Source: Acidobacteriota bacterium
GTDB taxonomy: Bacteria; Acidobacteriota; JAAYUB01
Reading direction: 5' to 3'
Assembly (NCBI GenBank): GCA_029565065.1
Contig: JAKQOW010000122.1
Span: forward strand, 1-38,691
Length of the DNA: 38,691 nt
The number at the start of each line of letters is the position of its first letter. Position 1 is the stretch's first letter. This document shows positions 1-7,164 of this stretch, in pieces. The notes below the pieces were generated by a model that saw only the letters and a list, made by a program, of their open reading frames with translations, made no database searches and was not told the DNA's origin. A program made the translations under genes and the position numbers.

Positions 1-198
1 GATGTCGCCCTGCACAAAGGCGTAGCGTGGGTGCCCAACGAGGTCGCGCAGGTTGTCGAGGGCGACGTAGCCGAAGGCCGGCAGGGTCAGCGCAATGCCG
101 ATGACGAGCAGCGACAGCAGGGTGTTGAGCGGCGATGCCAGCAAGCGGCGAAAGGCCAGCGCCAGCGCGGCGCGATGCTGGGAGAACCAGGCGTTCAT
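1..198 (-). CDS. ftsX: Cell-division ABC transporter permease FtsX, N-terminal fragment
   Basis: Only the first 66 codons are present; the gene runs off the left edge. The peptide begins MNAWFSQHRAALALAFRRLL and continues with a hydrophobic segment (about residues 22-46: LLSLLVIGIALTLPAFGYVA), the expected cytoplasmic N-terminus plus first membrane span of FtsX. FtsX is the inner-membrane partner of the ATPase FtsE, and the pair couples the divisome to periplasmic peptidoglycan hydrolases. Its ATG overlaps the ftsE TGA in an ATGA junction, which implies translational coupling. The identification rests on position directly after ftsE plus the membrane-protein N-terminus, because the diagnostic C-terminal spans lie outside the window. 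It belongs to the betaproteobacterial-looking left end. Confidence 0.85.
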   Translation of the reverse strand, partial: MNAWFSQHRAALALAFRRLLASPLNTLLSLLVIGIALTLPAFGYVALDNLRDLVGHPRYAFVQGDI

Positions 199-848
199 TG
201 CACCACCCTCCCGTGATCCAGCCGCAGGACGTTCGGGTGGTAGCGCTCGATCCAGGTCTGGTCGTGCGTGGCGACGACGACGGTGACGCCGACGCGATGG
301 AAGTCGGCAAAGATGTCGAGAATTGCAGTGGCCGATTCGGCGTCCAGATTGCCGGTCGGTTCGTCGGCAACCAGCACGGTCGGCCGGTTGACCACGGCAC
401 GGGCAATAGCCAAACGCTGCTGCTCGCCGCCGGACAGGGCAATCGGGTTGGCCTTCTCACGCGCCAGCAGGCCGACCTTGTCGAGCGCCGCCTGCGCCCG
501 GCGCACCGCCTCGCGATGCGGCAGGCCGGCGATCTGCAAGGGCAGCAGCACGTTATCGAGCGCATTGCGGTCGAACAGCAATTTCTGGTCCTGGAAGACC
601 AGGCCGAAGTGCCGGCGCACGTGCGGCAGGGCGCTGCGGCGCAGGGCGGTCAGGTTCTGGCCATTGACCACCAGGCTGCCGGAGGTCGGCCGCTCGATGG
701 TCGAGATCAGCTTGACCAGCGTCGTCTTGCCGGCACCGGAATGGCCGGTGATCAACACCATCTGGCCGCCGTCGATACGGAAGCTGGCATCCTTGACGGC
801 CTCCAGGCCGCCCGGATAGCGCTTGGTCAGATTGCTGGCTTCGATCAT
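195..848 (-). CDS. ftsE: Cell-division ATP-binding protein FtsE
   Basis: This is a 217-residue ABC ATPase of standard FtsE length. Visible motifs are Walker A (GHSGAGKTTL, about residues 35-44), the Q-loop region (VFQDQKLLFD), the ABC signature (LSGGEQQRLAIARA), Walker B (VLVADEPTGNLD) and the H-loop histidine (VVATHDQ). The N-terminus MIEASNLTKRYPGGLEAV is typical FtsE. It powers the FtsEX complex at the septum, which regulates septal peptidoglycan hydrolases. It lies 78 nt downstream of ftsY and overlaps ftsX by 4 nt, giving the classical ftsY-ftsE-ftsX order. No strong Shine-Dalgarno is visible before the ATG. The sequence style resembles Betaproteobacteria rather than the rest of the window. 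Confidence 0.97.
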   Translation of the reverse strand: MIEASNLTKRYPGGLEAVKDASFRIDGGQMVLITGHSGAGKTTLVKLISTIERPTSGSLVVNGQNLTALRRSALPHVRRHFGLVFQDQKLLFDRNALDNVLLPLQIAGLPHREAVRRAQAALDKVGLLAREKANPIALSGGEQQRLAIARAVVNRPTVLVADEPTGNLDAESATAILDIFADFHRVGVTVVVATHDQTWIERYHPNVLRLDHGRVVQ

Positions 849-878
849 GAGTTAGCGGGTAGCTATGAGATGTTAGGC

Positions 879-904
879 GCTCGAGGTGAAAAGCTCACTC
901 GAGC
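879..904. repeat. Hairpin-forming inverted repeat between ftsY and ftsE
   Basis: The arms GCTCGAGGTGA (879-889) and TCACTCGAGC (895-904) form a 10-bp stem with one bulged G and a 5-nt loop. The hairpin lies 22 nt after the ftsY stop, within the ftsY-ftsE spacer. No T-run follows on either strand, so it does not look like a complete intrinsic terminator. It could attenuate or stabilise the ftsY transcript, but that is conjecture. Confidence 0.4.
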
Positions 905-926
905 CTGGATCCCGGGCAATTCGTTC

Positions 927-1913
927 CTATTCGAACAGGGCATCGACGAAGTCCCTGGCCGAGAACGGACGCAGGTCGTCGATCTGCTCGCCGACGCCGA
1001 TGAAGCGGATCGGCTTCGGGCACTGGCGGGCGATGGCGGTTACCACGCCGCCCTTGGCCGTGCCGTCGAGCTTGGTGAGCACCAGGCCGGTGACGTTGAT
1101 CGCCTTGTCGAAGGCCTTGACCTGCTGCAGCGCGTTCTGCCCGATATTGGCATCGAGCACCAACAGCGTCTCGTGCGGGCCTTCCGGTTCGATCTTCTGG
1201 ATCACGCGGCGTACCTTGGCGATTTCTTCCATCAGGTGCAGTTGCGTCGGCAGGCGGCCGGCGGTGTCGGCCAGCACGATGTCGATGCCGCGCGCCTTGG
1301 CGGCGGCGATGGCGTCGTAGATGACCGCCGCCGGGTCGCCGGACTCCTGCGCCACGACGGTCACGTTGTTGCGCTCGCCCCAGGTCTGCAACTGTTCGCG
1401 GGCAGCAGCACGGAAGGTGTCGCCGGCGGCGAGCAGCACGCTCTTGCCCTGGGTCTGGAAATACTTGGCCAGCTTGCCGATCGAGGTCGTCTTGCCGGCC
1501 CCGTTCACCCCGGCGATCATGATCACGTAGGGCTTGTGGGTGGAGTAATCGAGCGGCTGCTCAAGCGGCTGCAGGGTTTCGAGCAGGGCGTCGGCCAGCG
1601 CCTTCTGGATCGCCTCCGGCGTGTCCAGCTTGTCGCGCTTGGCAGCCTTCTTCAGTTCGTCGAGCAGATGGGTCGTCGCCTCGATGCCGCAGTCGCTGGT
1701 CAGCAGCAGGGTTTCCAGTTCCTCGAGCAGTTCGTCATCGACCTTGCCGCGCGAGAAGATGGACTTCAGCTTGCCGCCCCACTGGGCGCGCGTCTTGGCC
1801 AGCCCCTTGAACAGGCGCTCGCGCCAGGACGGTTTGGCCGCTTCGGCCGGCGCGGCGTCAGCCGCAATTTCCGGCTTGGCGTCGGACGAGGATTTTTTCA
1901 GGAAACTGAACAT
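927..1913 (-). CDS. ftsY: Signal recognition particle receptor FtsY
   Basis: This is a 328-residue SRP GTPase. It receives ribosome-SRP complexes at the inner membrane for co-translational insertion. The NG domain shows G1 ([15 protein letters not shown], about residues 134-148), the insertion-box region with [15 protein letters not shown]3 (DTAGRLPTQ), G4 ([10 protein letters not shown]) and the C-terminal [12 protein letters not shown] plus DFVDALFE ending. The N-terminal acidic region is short (about 35 residues, with an Ala/Pro/Glu-rich stretch) compared with E. coli FtsY. It is the first gene of the ftsY-ftsE-ftsX set and is divergent from the M16 peptidase gene, an arrangement I recall from Rhodocyclales. 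The start is the ATG at 1913; its Shine-Dalgarno is weak. Confidence 0.97.
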   Translation of the reverse strand: MFSFLKKSSSDAKPEIAADAAPAEAAKPSWRERLFKGLAKTRAQWGGKLKSIFSRGKVDDELLEELETLLLTSDCGIEATTHLLDELKKAAKRDKLDTPEAIQKALADALLETLQPLEQPLDYSTHKPYVIMIAGVNGAGKTTSIGKLAKYFQTQGKSVLLAAGDTFRAAAREQLQTWGERNNVTVVAQESGDPAAVIYDAIAAAKARGIDIVLADTAGRLPTQLHLMEEIAKVRRVIQKIEPEGPHETLLVLDANIGQNALQQVKAFDKAINVTGLVLTKLDGTAKGGVVTAIARQCPKPIRFIGVGEQIDDLRPFSARDFVDALFE

Positions 1914-1936
1914 GGGGAAAGTGGTCTCAAGCCTTG

Positions 1937-1965
1937 CTGACAGGCGGACGGCTAGCCGTTAAGAT
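1937..1965 (+). promoter_or_regulatory. Sigma70-type promoter candidate for the M16 peptidase gene
   Basis: The -35 CTGACA (1937-1942, 5/6 match) and -10 TAAGAT (1960-1965, 4/6) are separated by 17 bp in the ftsY/M16 divergent spacer. The predicted start near 1972 would give a leader of about 50 nt before the ATG at 2024. Assigned by consensus match only. Confidence 0.45.
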
Positions 1966-2023
1966 GCCGTCCGGTTCGATGCAAAATCAGCCGCGAATTC
2001 TAGCAGAAAGCCCACACTTCCCC

Positions 2024-4741
2024 ATGCGCATCAAATACCTGCTTACCTTACTAGTGGCCGGCGGACTCGCTTCCGCAGCCATCGCCAACCCCTACGAAAC
2101 CACGCTGAAGAATGGCCTGCGCGTCATCGTCAAGGAAGACCGCCGCGCCCCGACCGCCGTGCAGATGGTCTGGTACCGTATCGGCAGCATGGACGAGGTC
2201 GATGGCGCCTCCGGCGTCGCCCATGTGCTGGAACACATGATGTTCAAGGGGACGCCCCGCTTTCCCAAAGGCCGCATCGATACCATCAGCCTCCAGCGGG
2301 GCGGCAGCAACAACGCCTTCACCTCATACGACTGCACCGGCTACTATTTCACGTTCGCCGCGGACCGCTGGGACGTGGCCCTGGACATCGAGGCCGACCG
2401 GATGCGACACCTGAACCTGGATCCGGTCGAATTCGAGGCGGAGCGGCAGGTCGTGCTCGAGGAGCTCACCATGGGCGAGGATCACCCCTGGGAGTTCCTA
2501 CGACGCAACGTCCGGGCCCTGGCCTACTCGCGACATCCGTACCGCCACCCGATCATCGGCTGGCCCGAGGACGTGGCGGCGCTGACGGTGGAGCAGATGC
2601 GGACCTTCCACCAGCGGCATTACCAGCCGGGAAACGCCGTACTGGTCGTGGCCGGCGATTTGAAATCCACCGACACGTTCCGGCGCATCGAAGACCGCTT
2701 CGGCCCGATCCCCGGGCGTCCGGCGCCATTGGCTGTCCTGCCGCCGGACGGCCCCCCCGAAGGCCGGGTCCGCTTTGCGGCCTCCCGACCGGTCCACGTG
2801 AGCCGGCTGTACATCGCGTTCCACGCACCGTCGGTCCGCCATCGCGGGATCTACGCCACCCACCTGCTGTCCTACATCCTGGGAGAAGGCAAAACCAGCC
2901 GGCTGTACCGCCGGCTGGTGGAGGGCGACCGGACGGCCACCTCCGCCGCCATTCACTTCGAAGACATGCTGGACCCGGCGCTGCTGGGCGTGGCGGTCCA
3001 GCTCAAGTCCGGCGTCGCCCCCGCCGTCGCGGAGGCGGCCGTATTCGATGAACTCGACCGCCTGTGCACCGACGGCGTCACGCCGACTGAACTGGCCCGC
3101 GCGCGGCGCCAGCTCACCGCCGATACCGTCTTCGATCAGGAGGACGTCTCCAGCGTGGCGATCAATTACGGCATGTACGAGTGCATCATCGGTTATCGCT
3201 ACTATGAGCAATTCCTGGAACGGGCCCGCCGGGTGACAGCGCACGACATCCAGGCCGCCGCCCGGGAAATCCTCAATCCGGCGGCCTGTGTTGTGGGCTG
3301 CCTGGAGGAATCGCGAGGCGGCCCGATCGGCACCGAGGAAGAGTCGGCGGACGAACCGCTGGAGCTACCCGACCTGCGCCAGGGTTACCGCTTGCCCGCA
3401 TCGCCTGCCGTCAACCGGCTGACGGCCGGTCGGTGCACGGGGAGCGGACCAGCCGTCCGGCTGCCCATCGAATCCCACCGGTTGGCCAACGGCCTGACGG
3501 TGCTGGTGTGCCCGCAACATCACCTCCCCGCCGTCCTGCTGGGCGGCGTGGTCCAGGTGGGCAGCCGCGAGGATCGTCCCGGCGCCGAGGGACTGGCCCA
3601 TCTCGTCGCCGGGATGCTGGACGAGGGGACGCCGGCCCATGATTACCGCCACATCGCCGAGCTGGTGGACGGCCTCGGCGGCACCCTCGAGACGTTCAGC
3701 AACCGGGAGTCGTCGGGACTGATCTTGAAACTGCTCAAAACGGACTTCACAACCGGGCTGGATCTGCTGGACGAGCTCCTCAACGAGTCCCACTTTCCCC
3801 CGGACCGCCTGGAGCTGTCCCGCTCACAGCTGCTGACCCACATCACCGCCCTGGACGACCGTCCCGACTATATTGGCTCACGGGAGTTCAACCGCGTGGT
3901 CTTCCACGGCACGGCTCTGGCCCATCCGGTCCACGGCTCGCCGGAAACGGTTCGGAGCTTCACCCGCGCCCAGCTTCGCCGCTTCCATCGCCGGCACTAT
4001 ACGCCGGCGAACACCGTCATTCTCATTGTCGGAGATGTGGACACCGCTCGCGCGCTGCGCGAGGTGGCGGCGCGCTGGCGGATGCGACCCGCCGGGATCC
4101 GGCTGCCCCGGCCGATCATTCCCATCGAACGTCAGCTCCGGCGCGTCGAGCGGACGGTCACGGTCGCCGACAAGGAGCAACTGCACATCTTCCTCGGACA
4201 CCTCGGCATCGCCCGGTCCTGTCCGGAGTACTACCCGCTGCTGCTGCTGGACATCATCCTCGGCGGCGGTCCCGGCTTCACCTCCCGCATCCCCCGCAAG
4301 CTGCGCGACGAGATGGGGCTGGCCTACACCACTTATGCCACCATCACCGCCACCGCCGGCATCGATCCGGGGCGGTTTCTCGCCTATATCGCAACATCCC
4401 CGCGGCACCGCAACGCGGCCGTCCGCGGCATTCTGGACGAAATCCGGGCCGTTCGGGAACACCGGGTGAGCCGGACCGAGCTGCGCGCAGCCAAGGACTA
4501 CCTGACCGGCAGCTTCGTGTTCAATTTCGAGAACATGGGGCTGATCGTCAACTACATGCTCACCGCGTGGATGCACGGACTCGGATTCGACTACTCCGAG
4601 CGGTTCCCCGCGCTGGTCGAGGCGGTCACCGCCGCCGATGTCCAGGCCGCCGCCCGGGCGCATCTCGATCCGGACCATCTGACGATCGTGGAAGTCAAGC
4701 CGAAGTCGCGGACAGGTAAGCCCCGGGCACGAGGTAACTGA
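2024..4741 (+). CDS. Two-domain M16 (pitrilysin-family) zinc peptidase, probable hybrid of two genomes
   Basis: 905 residues from the ATG at 2024. This start gives a clean signal peptide (MRIKYLLTLLVAGGLASAAIA, cleavage before NPYE), so the enzyme should be periplasmic. The first M16 domain carries HVLEH (His67, Glu70, His71) and a downstream acidic ligand at Glu146 or Glu147 in QVVLEELT. The second M16 half, from about residue 465 (HRLANGLTVLV), has HLVAG where HxxEH would be, so it is the usual inactive partner that closes the chamber. Residues 1 to about 75 resemble a betaproteobacterial M16 peptidase. From PRFPKGRID onward, sequence and codon style match the rest of the window. The junction lies in the conserved HVLEHMMFKGT block, so the N-terminus may not belong to this protein. 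The 3' end overlaps hldD by 47 nt, tail to tail. Confidence 0.85.
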   Translation: MRIKYLLTLLVAGGLASAAIANPYETTLKNGLRVIVKEDRRAPTAVQMVWYRIGSMDEVDGASGVAHVLEHMMFKGTPRFPKGRIDTISLQRGGSNNAFTSYDCTGYYFTFAADRWDVALDIEADRMRHLNLDPVEFEAERQVVLEELTMGEDHPWEFLRRNVRALAYSRHPYRHPIIGWPEDVAALTVEQMRTFHQRHYQPGNAVLVVAGDLKSTDTFRRIEDRFGPIPGRPAPLAVLPPDGPPEGRVRFAASRPVHVSRLYIAFHAPSVRHRGIYATHLLSYILGEGKTSRLYRRLVEGDRTATSAAIHFEDMLDPALLGVAVQLKSGVAPAVAEAAVFDELDRLCTDGVTPTELARARRQLTADTVFDQEDVSSVAINYGMYECIIGYRYYEQFLERARRVTAHDIQAAAREILNPAACVVGCLEESRGGPIGTEEESADEPLELPDLRQGYRLPASPAVNRLTAGRCTGSGPAVRLPIESHRLANGLTVLVCPQHHLPAVLLGGVVQVGSREDRPGAEGLAHLVAGMLDEGTPAHDYRHIAELVDGLGGTLETFSNRESSGLILKLLKTDFTTGLDLLDELLNESHFPPDRLELSRSQLLTHITALDDRPDYIGSREFNRVVFHGTALAHPVHGSPETVRSFTRAQLRRFHRRHYTPANTVILIVGDVDTARALREVAARWRMRPAGIRLPRPIIPIERQLRRVERTVTVADKEQLHIFLGHLGIARSCPEYYPLLLLDIILGGGPGFTSRIPRKLRDEMGLAYTTYATITATAGIDPGRFLAYIATSPRHRNAAVRGILDEIRAVREHRVSRTELRAAKDYLTGSFVFNFENMGLIVNYMLTAWMHGLGFDYSERFPALVEAVTAADVQAAARAHLDPDHLTIVEVKPKSRTGKPRARGN
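2222..2254. other. Probable join between two genomes inside the M16 catalytic motif
   Basis: These bases encode HVLEHMMFKGT, the most conserved block of M16 peptidases. Left of it the genes (ftsX, ftsE, ftsY, M16 N-terminus) look betaproteobacterial. Right of it the M16 body and all later genes look acidobacterial. A short shared stretch in a conserved motif is where metagenome assemblers commonly misjoin. See the matching finding. Confidence 0.6.
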
Positions 4742-5678
4742 CCACATACTCCCGGACGGCTGCCTCGAGCGACATACCGCCCCCCTTCCAGCCGGCCTGC
4801 CCCAGGCGGGCCAGCTCCGCCTGGGTGAAGTACTGGTAGCGGCCGCGCAGCTCTTCCGGCATGTCGATGTACTCGATCCGCGGCGGGCGGTCCAGCGCCG
4901 CGAAGATGGCCCGGGCCAGATCGTTCCAGGTGCGGGCCGCGCCGCTCCCCACGTTCAGGATGCCCGTCACGCCGGGATGGTCGAGACAGAACAGGGTCAC
5001 GGCCACCGCGTCCTTCAGGTAGATGAAATCCCGCTTCTGCTCGCCGTCGGCGAACTCCGGCCGGTGGGAGCGGAATAGCCGGATCACCCCGCCGGCGCGG
5101 ATCTGCTCGTAGGCCTTCAGCACGACGCTCCGCATCTCCCCCTTGTGGTACTCATTGGGACCGAAGACGTTGAAGTACTTCAGGCCGGTGATCGTCTGCA
5201 GCAGGCCCGCCCGCCAGGCCCACAGGTCGAACAGGTGCTTGGAATAGCCGTACATGTTGAGCGGTTCCAACTCGGGCAGCGATTCCTCCCGGTCGGCATA
5301 CCCCCGGGAGCCGTCCCCGTATGTGGCCGCACTGGAGGCATAGATGAACCGGATGCCCCGTTCCACTGCGAAGGCGGCCAGATGCTGAGTGTACGCGAAG
5401 TTGTTGCGGATAAGGTAGCTGGCGTCGCGTTCCGTCGTGTCGGAACAGGCGCCCAGGTGGATGATCGCCCGGATACCCGCCGGGGCCTGTCCCTGTCGGA
5501 TCCGCTCCAGAAACGCCTCCTTCTCCTGATAGTCGGCGAAGCGCAGGCCGCGCAGGTTCCGCCAGCGGTCATCGGCGCCGAGGCTGTCCACAGCCAGGAC
5601 CCGCTCCTCGCCCCGCCGGTTCAGCGCCCAGATGACACCGCTGCCGATCATTCCCGCCGCGCCGGTCACTACGATCAT
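4695..5678 (-). CDS. hldD: ADP-L-glycero-D-manno-heptose 6-epimerase
   Basis: 327 residues from the ATG at 5678, which has a GGAGG ribosome site 7-10 nt upstream and puts the NAD(P)-binding motif at the very N-terminus (MIVVTGAAGMIGSGV), as in HldD. This short-chain dehydrogenase/epimerase makes the ADP-L,D-heptose used for the LPS inner core. Supporting motifs are the family-specific ADYQEKEAF, the active-site YGYSKHLFD (YxxxK), SSAATYGDGSRGY, NVFGPNEYHKGEMRSVV, and GQKRDFIYLKD near residue 200. The C-terminus overlaps the M16 gene by 47 nt, tail to tail. A promoter lies upstream at 5713-5741. With kdtA and lpxK in the same window it indicates an LPS-bearing outer membrane. Confidence 0.93.
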   Translation of the reverse strand: MIVVTGAAGMIGSGVIWALNRRGEERVLAVDSLGADDRWRNLRGLRFADYQEKEAFLERIRQGQAPAGIRAIIHLGACSDTTERDASYLIRNNFAYTQHLAAFAVERGIRFIYASSAATYGDGSRGYADREESLPELEPLNMYGYSKHLFDLWAWRAGLLQTITGLKYFNVFGPNEYHKGEMRSVVLKAYEQIRAGGVIRLFRSHRPEFADGEQKRDFIYLKDAVAVTLFCLDHPGVTGILNVGSGAARTWNDLARAIFAALDRPPRIEYIDMPEELRGRYQYFTQAELARLGQAGWKGGGMSLEAAVREYVVSYLVPGAYLSATSA

Positions 5679-5712
5679 TGCCGCCTCCGTTCCCGGATTG
5701 CCGACTCCTGCC

Positions 5713-5741
5713 ATCTTATCCTATTTCCAGATCCTTGCCAA
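5713..5741 (-). promoter_or_regulatory. Sigma70-type promoter candidate for hldD
   Basis: Read on the minus strand: -35 TTGGCA (5736-5741, 5/6), a 17-bp spacer, and -10 TAAGAT (5713-5718, 4/6). The predicted transcription start near 5706 gives a leader of about 28 nt containing the GGAGG site. Consensus match only. Confidence 0.5.
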
Positions 5742-5779
5742 CACGGCCGGGACGGCTCTGGCCGCGACCACTTTCCAGC

Positions 5780-5807
5780 TTGCATCCGCTCCAGTCTGTG
5801 CTAATAT
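5780..5807 (+). promoter_or_regulatory. Weak promoter candidate for the HARE-HTH gene
   Basis: TTGCAT (5780-5785) and TAATAT (5802-5807) are spaced by 16 bp, in the hldD/HARE-HTH divergent spacer. The A/T-rich -10 stands out in a GC-rich background. Both boxes are imperfect. Confidence 0.35.
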
Positions 5808-5847
5808 TGGCGGCTTACAGACTGATCCGCAAGGGAGAAGACGGAGG

Positions 5848-6729
5848 ATGAACTACCTCGAGGCTGCATTAAAGATCCTGGAAGAAACCGGCCGTCCGCT
5901 GACCTCACAGCAGATTACAATGACCGCTCTGGAGCGTGACTGGATCGAGCCGCAGGGACCCGAGCCCTCCTCGATCATGAACGTCTTGATCATGCAAGAT
6001 CTGAAATCCCGCGGCGTACGTTCCGATTTTTCCCGGGTGAGTCCCGGCACCTATACCCTGCGCAAGTTGGTGTACAAGAACGCGCCCGAAGTGGAGGATC
6101 CGCCCCCGCCGCGGTCGGTGCCCGCGCATGCCGACAGACCCCGCCATGCCCCCCGCGCCGACAAGCAGCGGCCGGAGGGCCACCGCTCCCAGCCCAACCG
6201 TCCGGCGTCCGGTAATCGCGAGATGGTGAACCGTCCTCAGCGGCATCACGGCGGGCAATCCCGCCCCCAACCGAGCATGAAGCGCCCCGAACCGGCGCGC
6301 GCTGGCGGCGGACCGAACGTGGACCGGAAGGAGCTGTGGGAGCTCATGGAAGCGCTGGGCACGGTGATGGGGTACAAGGTACTGCCCGTTCGTCTGGCGG
6401 ACAAAACGACCAACTGCATGGGCTGGCACATCGGTGGCAACCCGGAACTGGCTTACATTCTCTGGGTTGTTGAAGGCACCGACATGAACCAGGGGATTCG
6501 GGAGCTGATCGGCCTGAACTACCACAAGGTGATGATCATGGCCGATGACGACACCCTGGCGGGCGCCCATCAATTCATCGAAGGGCATGCCGACCGCGAC
6601 AAGATCGGGCTTGTATCCCTCCAGGTGCTGCGCGACCAGGCCCGTGCCGGCACCCAATACATGGAGTTTTATAACACGTTGTGCGATTGCCGGCCGCTGG
6701 GCGACCGGAAGACCCCCCTCGTATCCTGA
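5848..6729 (+). CDS. HARE-HTH winged-helix protein with an unassigned C-terminal domain
   Basis: 293 residues from the ATG at 5848, preceded by purine-rich AAGGGAGAAG and GGAGG. Residues 1-75 (NYLEAALKILEETGRPLTSQ, then a second helix pair and a GTYTLRK wing) match the HARE-HTH (HB1/ASXL) winged-helix domain, which links DNA-binding or RNA-polymerase-associated proteins and restriction enzymes. Residues about 85-160 are a Pro/Arg/His-rich linker. Residues about 160-293 form a compact domain containing CMGWHIGGNPELAYILWVVEG and KVMIMADDD. Its strand-acidic-helix pattern is reminiscent of restriction-endonuclease-like folds, but I cannot place catalytic residues, so a nuclease call would be speculation. 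It is convergent with the small membrane-protein gene, with a 5-nt gap. Confidence 0.75.
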   Translation: MNYLEAALKILEETGRPLTSQQITMTALERDWIEPQGPEPSSIMNVLIMQDLKSRGVRSDFSRVSPGTYTLRKLVYKNAPEVEDPPPPRSVPAHADRPRHAPRADKQRPEGHRSQPNRPASGNREMVNRPQRHHGGQSRPQPSMKRPEPARAGGGPNVDRKELWELMEALGTVMGYKVLPVRLADKTTNCMGWHIGGNPELAYILWVVEGTDMNQGIRELIGLNYHKVMIMADDDTLAGAHQFIEGHADRDKIGLVSLQVLRDQARAGTQYMEFYNTLCDCRPLGDRKTPLVS

Positions 6730-6734
6730 GAACC

Positions 6735-7136
6735 TTACCGCAGCCGACTCTGCGCCTCGGGGGCCGATCGCCGGCGCTCCCGCCAGACCAGCCAGAACGC
6801 CTCGGCTGCCGAGTACGCATACACCGCCCCAAACGCCAGGCAGGCCACCAGGAACCGCGTCTGATTCCGCGCTATGACCTGATGGGTGATATCCAGAGAC
6901 AGACTCAACATGCCGGCCGGATCCAGCGGCGGTTCCTCCGGCATCAAGGTCAGGATATCCAGGTAGGCCACCACCAGAAACACCGCCAGGATGCCCAGCG
7001 CAAGTCCCCCTTGAATGAACCCGGCCAGCCGGCGGCCCAGATTCCATTGCCCCAACCCGGGACACACCAGCAGCGAGAGCAGCACCGGGGTCCACGGCCA
7101 ACGCGATCTCGACGAGGTTATTTCCGGCGGCGGCAT
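6735..7136 (-). CDS. Small multi-span membrane protein, function unknown
   Basis: 133 residues. The ATG at 7136 is chosen because GGGAGGGG sits 5 nt upstream. An in-frame ATG pair at 7187-7190 would overlap the previous gene and has no such site. Hydrophobic segments lie at about residues 17-28, 44-66 and 94-117. The first contains CPGLGQWNLGRRLAGFIQGG, a PGLGQ-[W/Y]-N-G-R pattern seen in small TM2-like and related uncharacterised membrane proteins. The C-terminus is basic (RERRRSAPEAQSRLR), as expected on the cytoplasmic side. It is the last gene of an HTH, nucleotidase and membrane-protein set read leftwards, 28 nt after the nucleotidase stop. I do not recognise a function. Confidence 0.7.
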   Translation of the reverse strand: MPPPEITSSRSRWPWTPVLLSLLVCPGLGQWNLGRRLAGFIQGGLALGILAVFLVVAYLDILTLMPEEPPLDPAGMLSLSLDITHQVIARNQTRFLVACLAFGAVYAYSAAEAFWLVWRERRRSAPEAQSRLR

Positions 7137-7164
7137 GGGTGCCCCTCCCACAGGCTGTCCGGCC

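Noticed and set aside
879..904. Intrinsic terminator for ftsY
   Set aside because: The hairpin is good but no T-run follows on either strand. ftsE-ftsX are expected to be cotranscribed.
135..1940. 601-codon open frame on the plus strand over ftsE and ftsY
   Set aside because: It is antisense to two clear genes, has low-complexity composition (many Gln, Gly, Arg), and is typical of shadow frames in GC-rich DNA.
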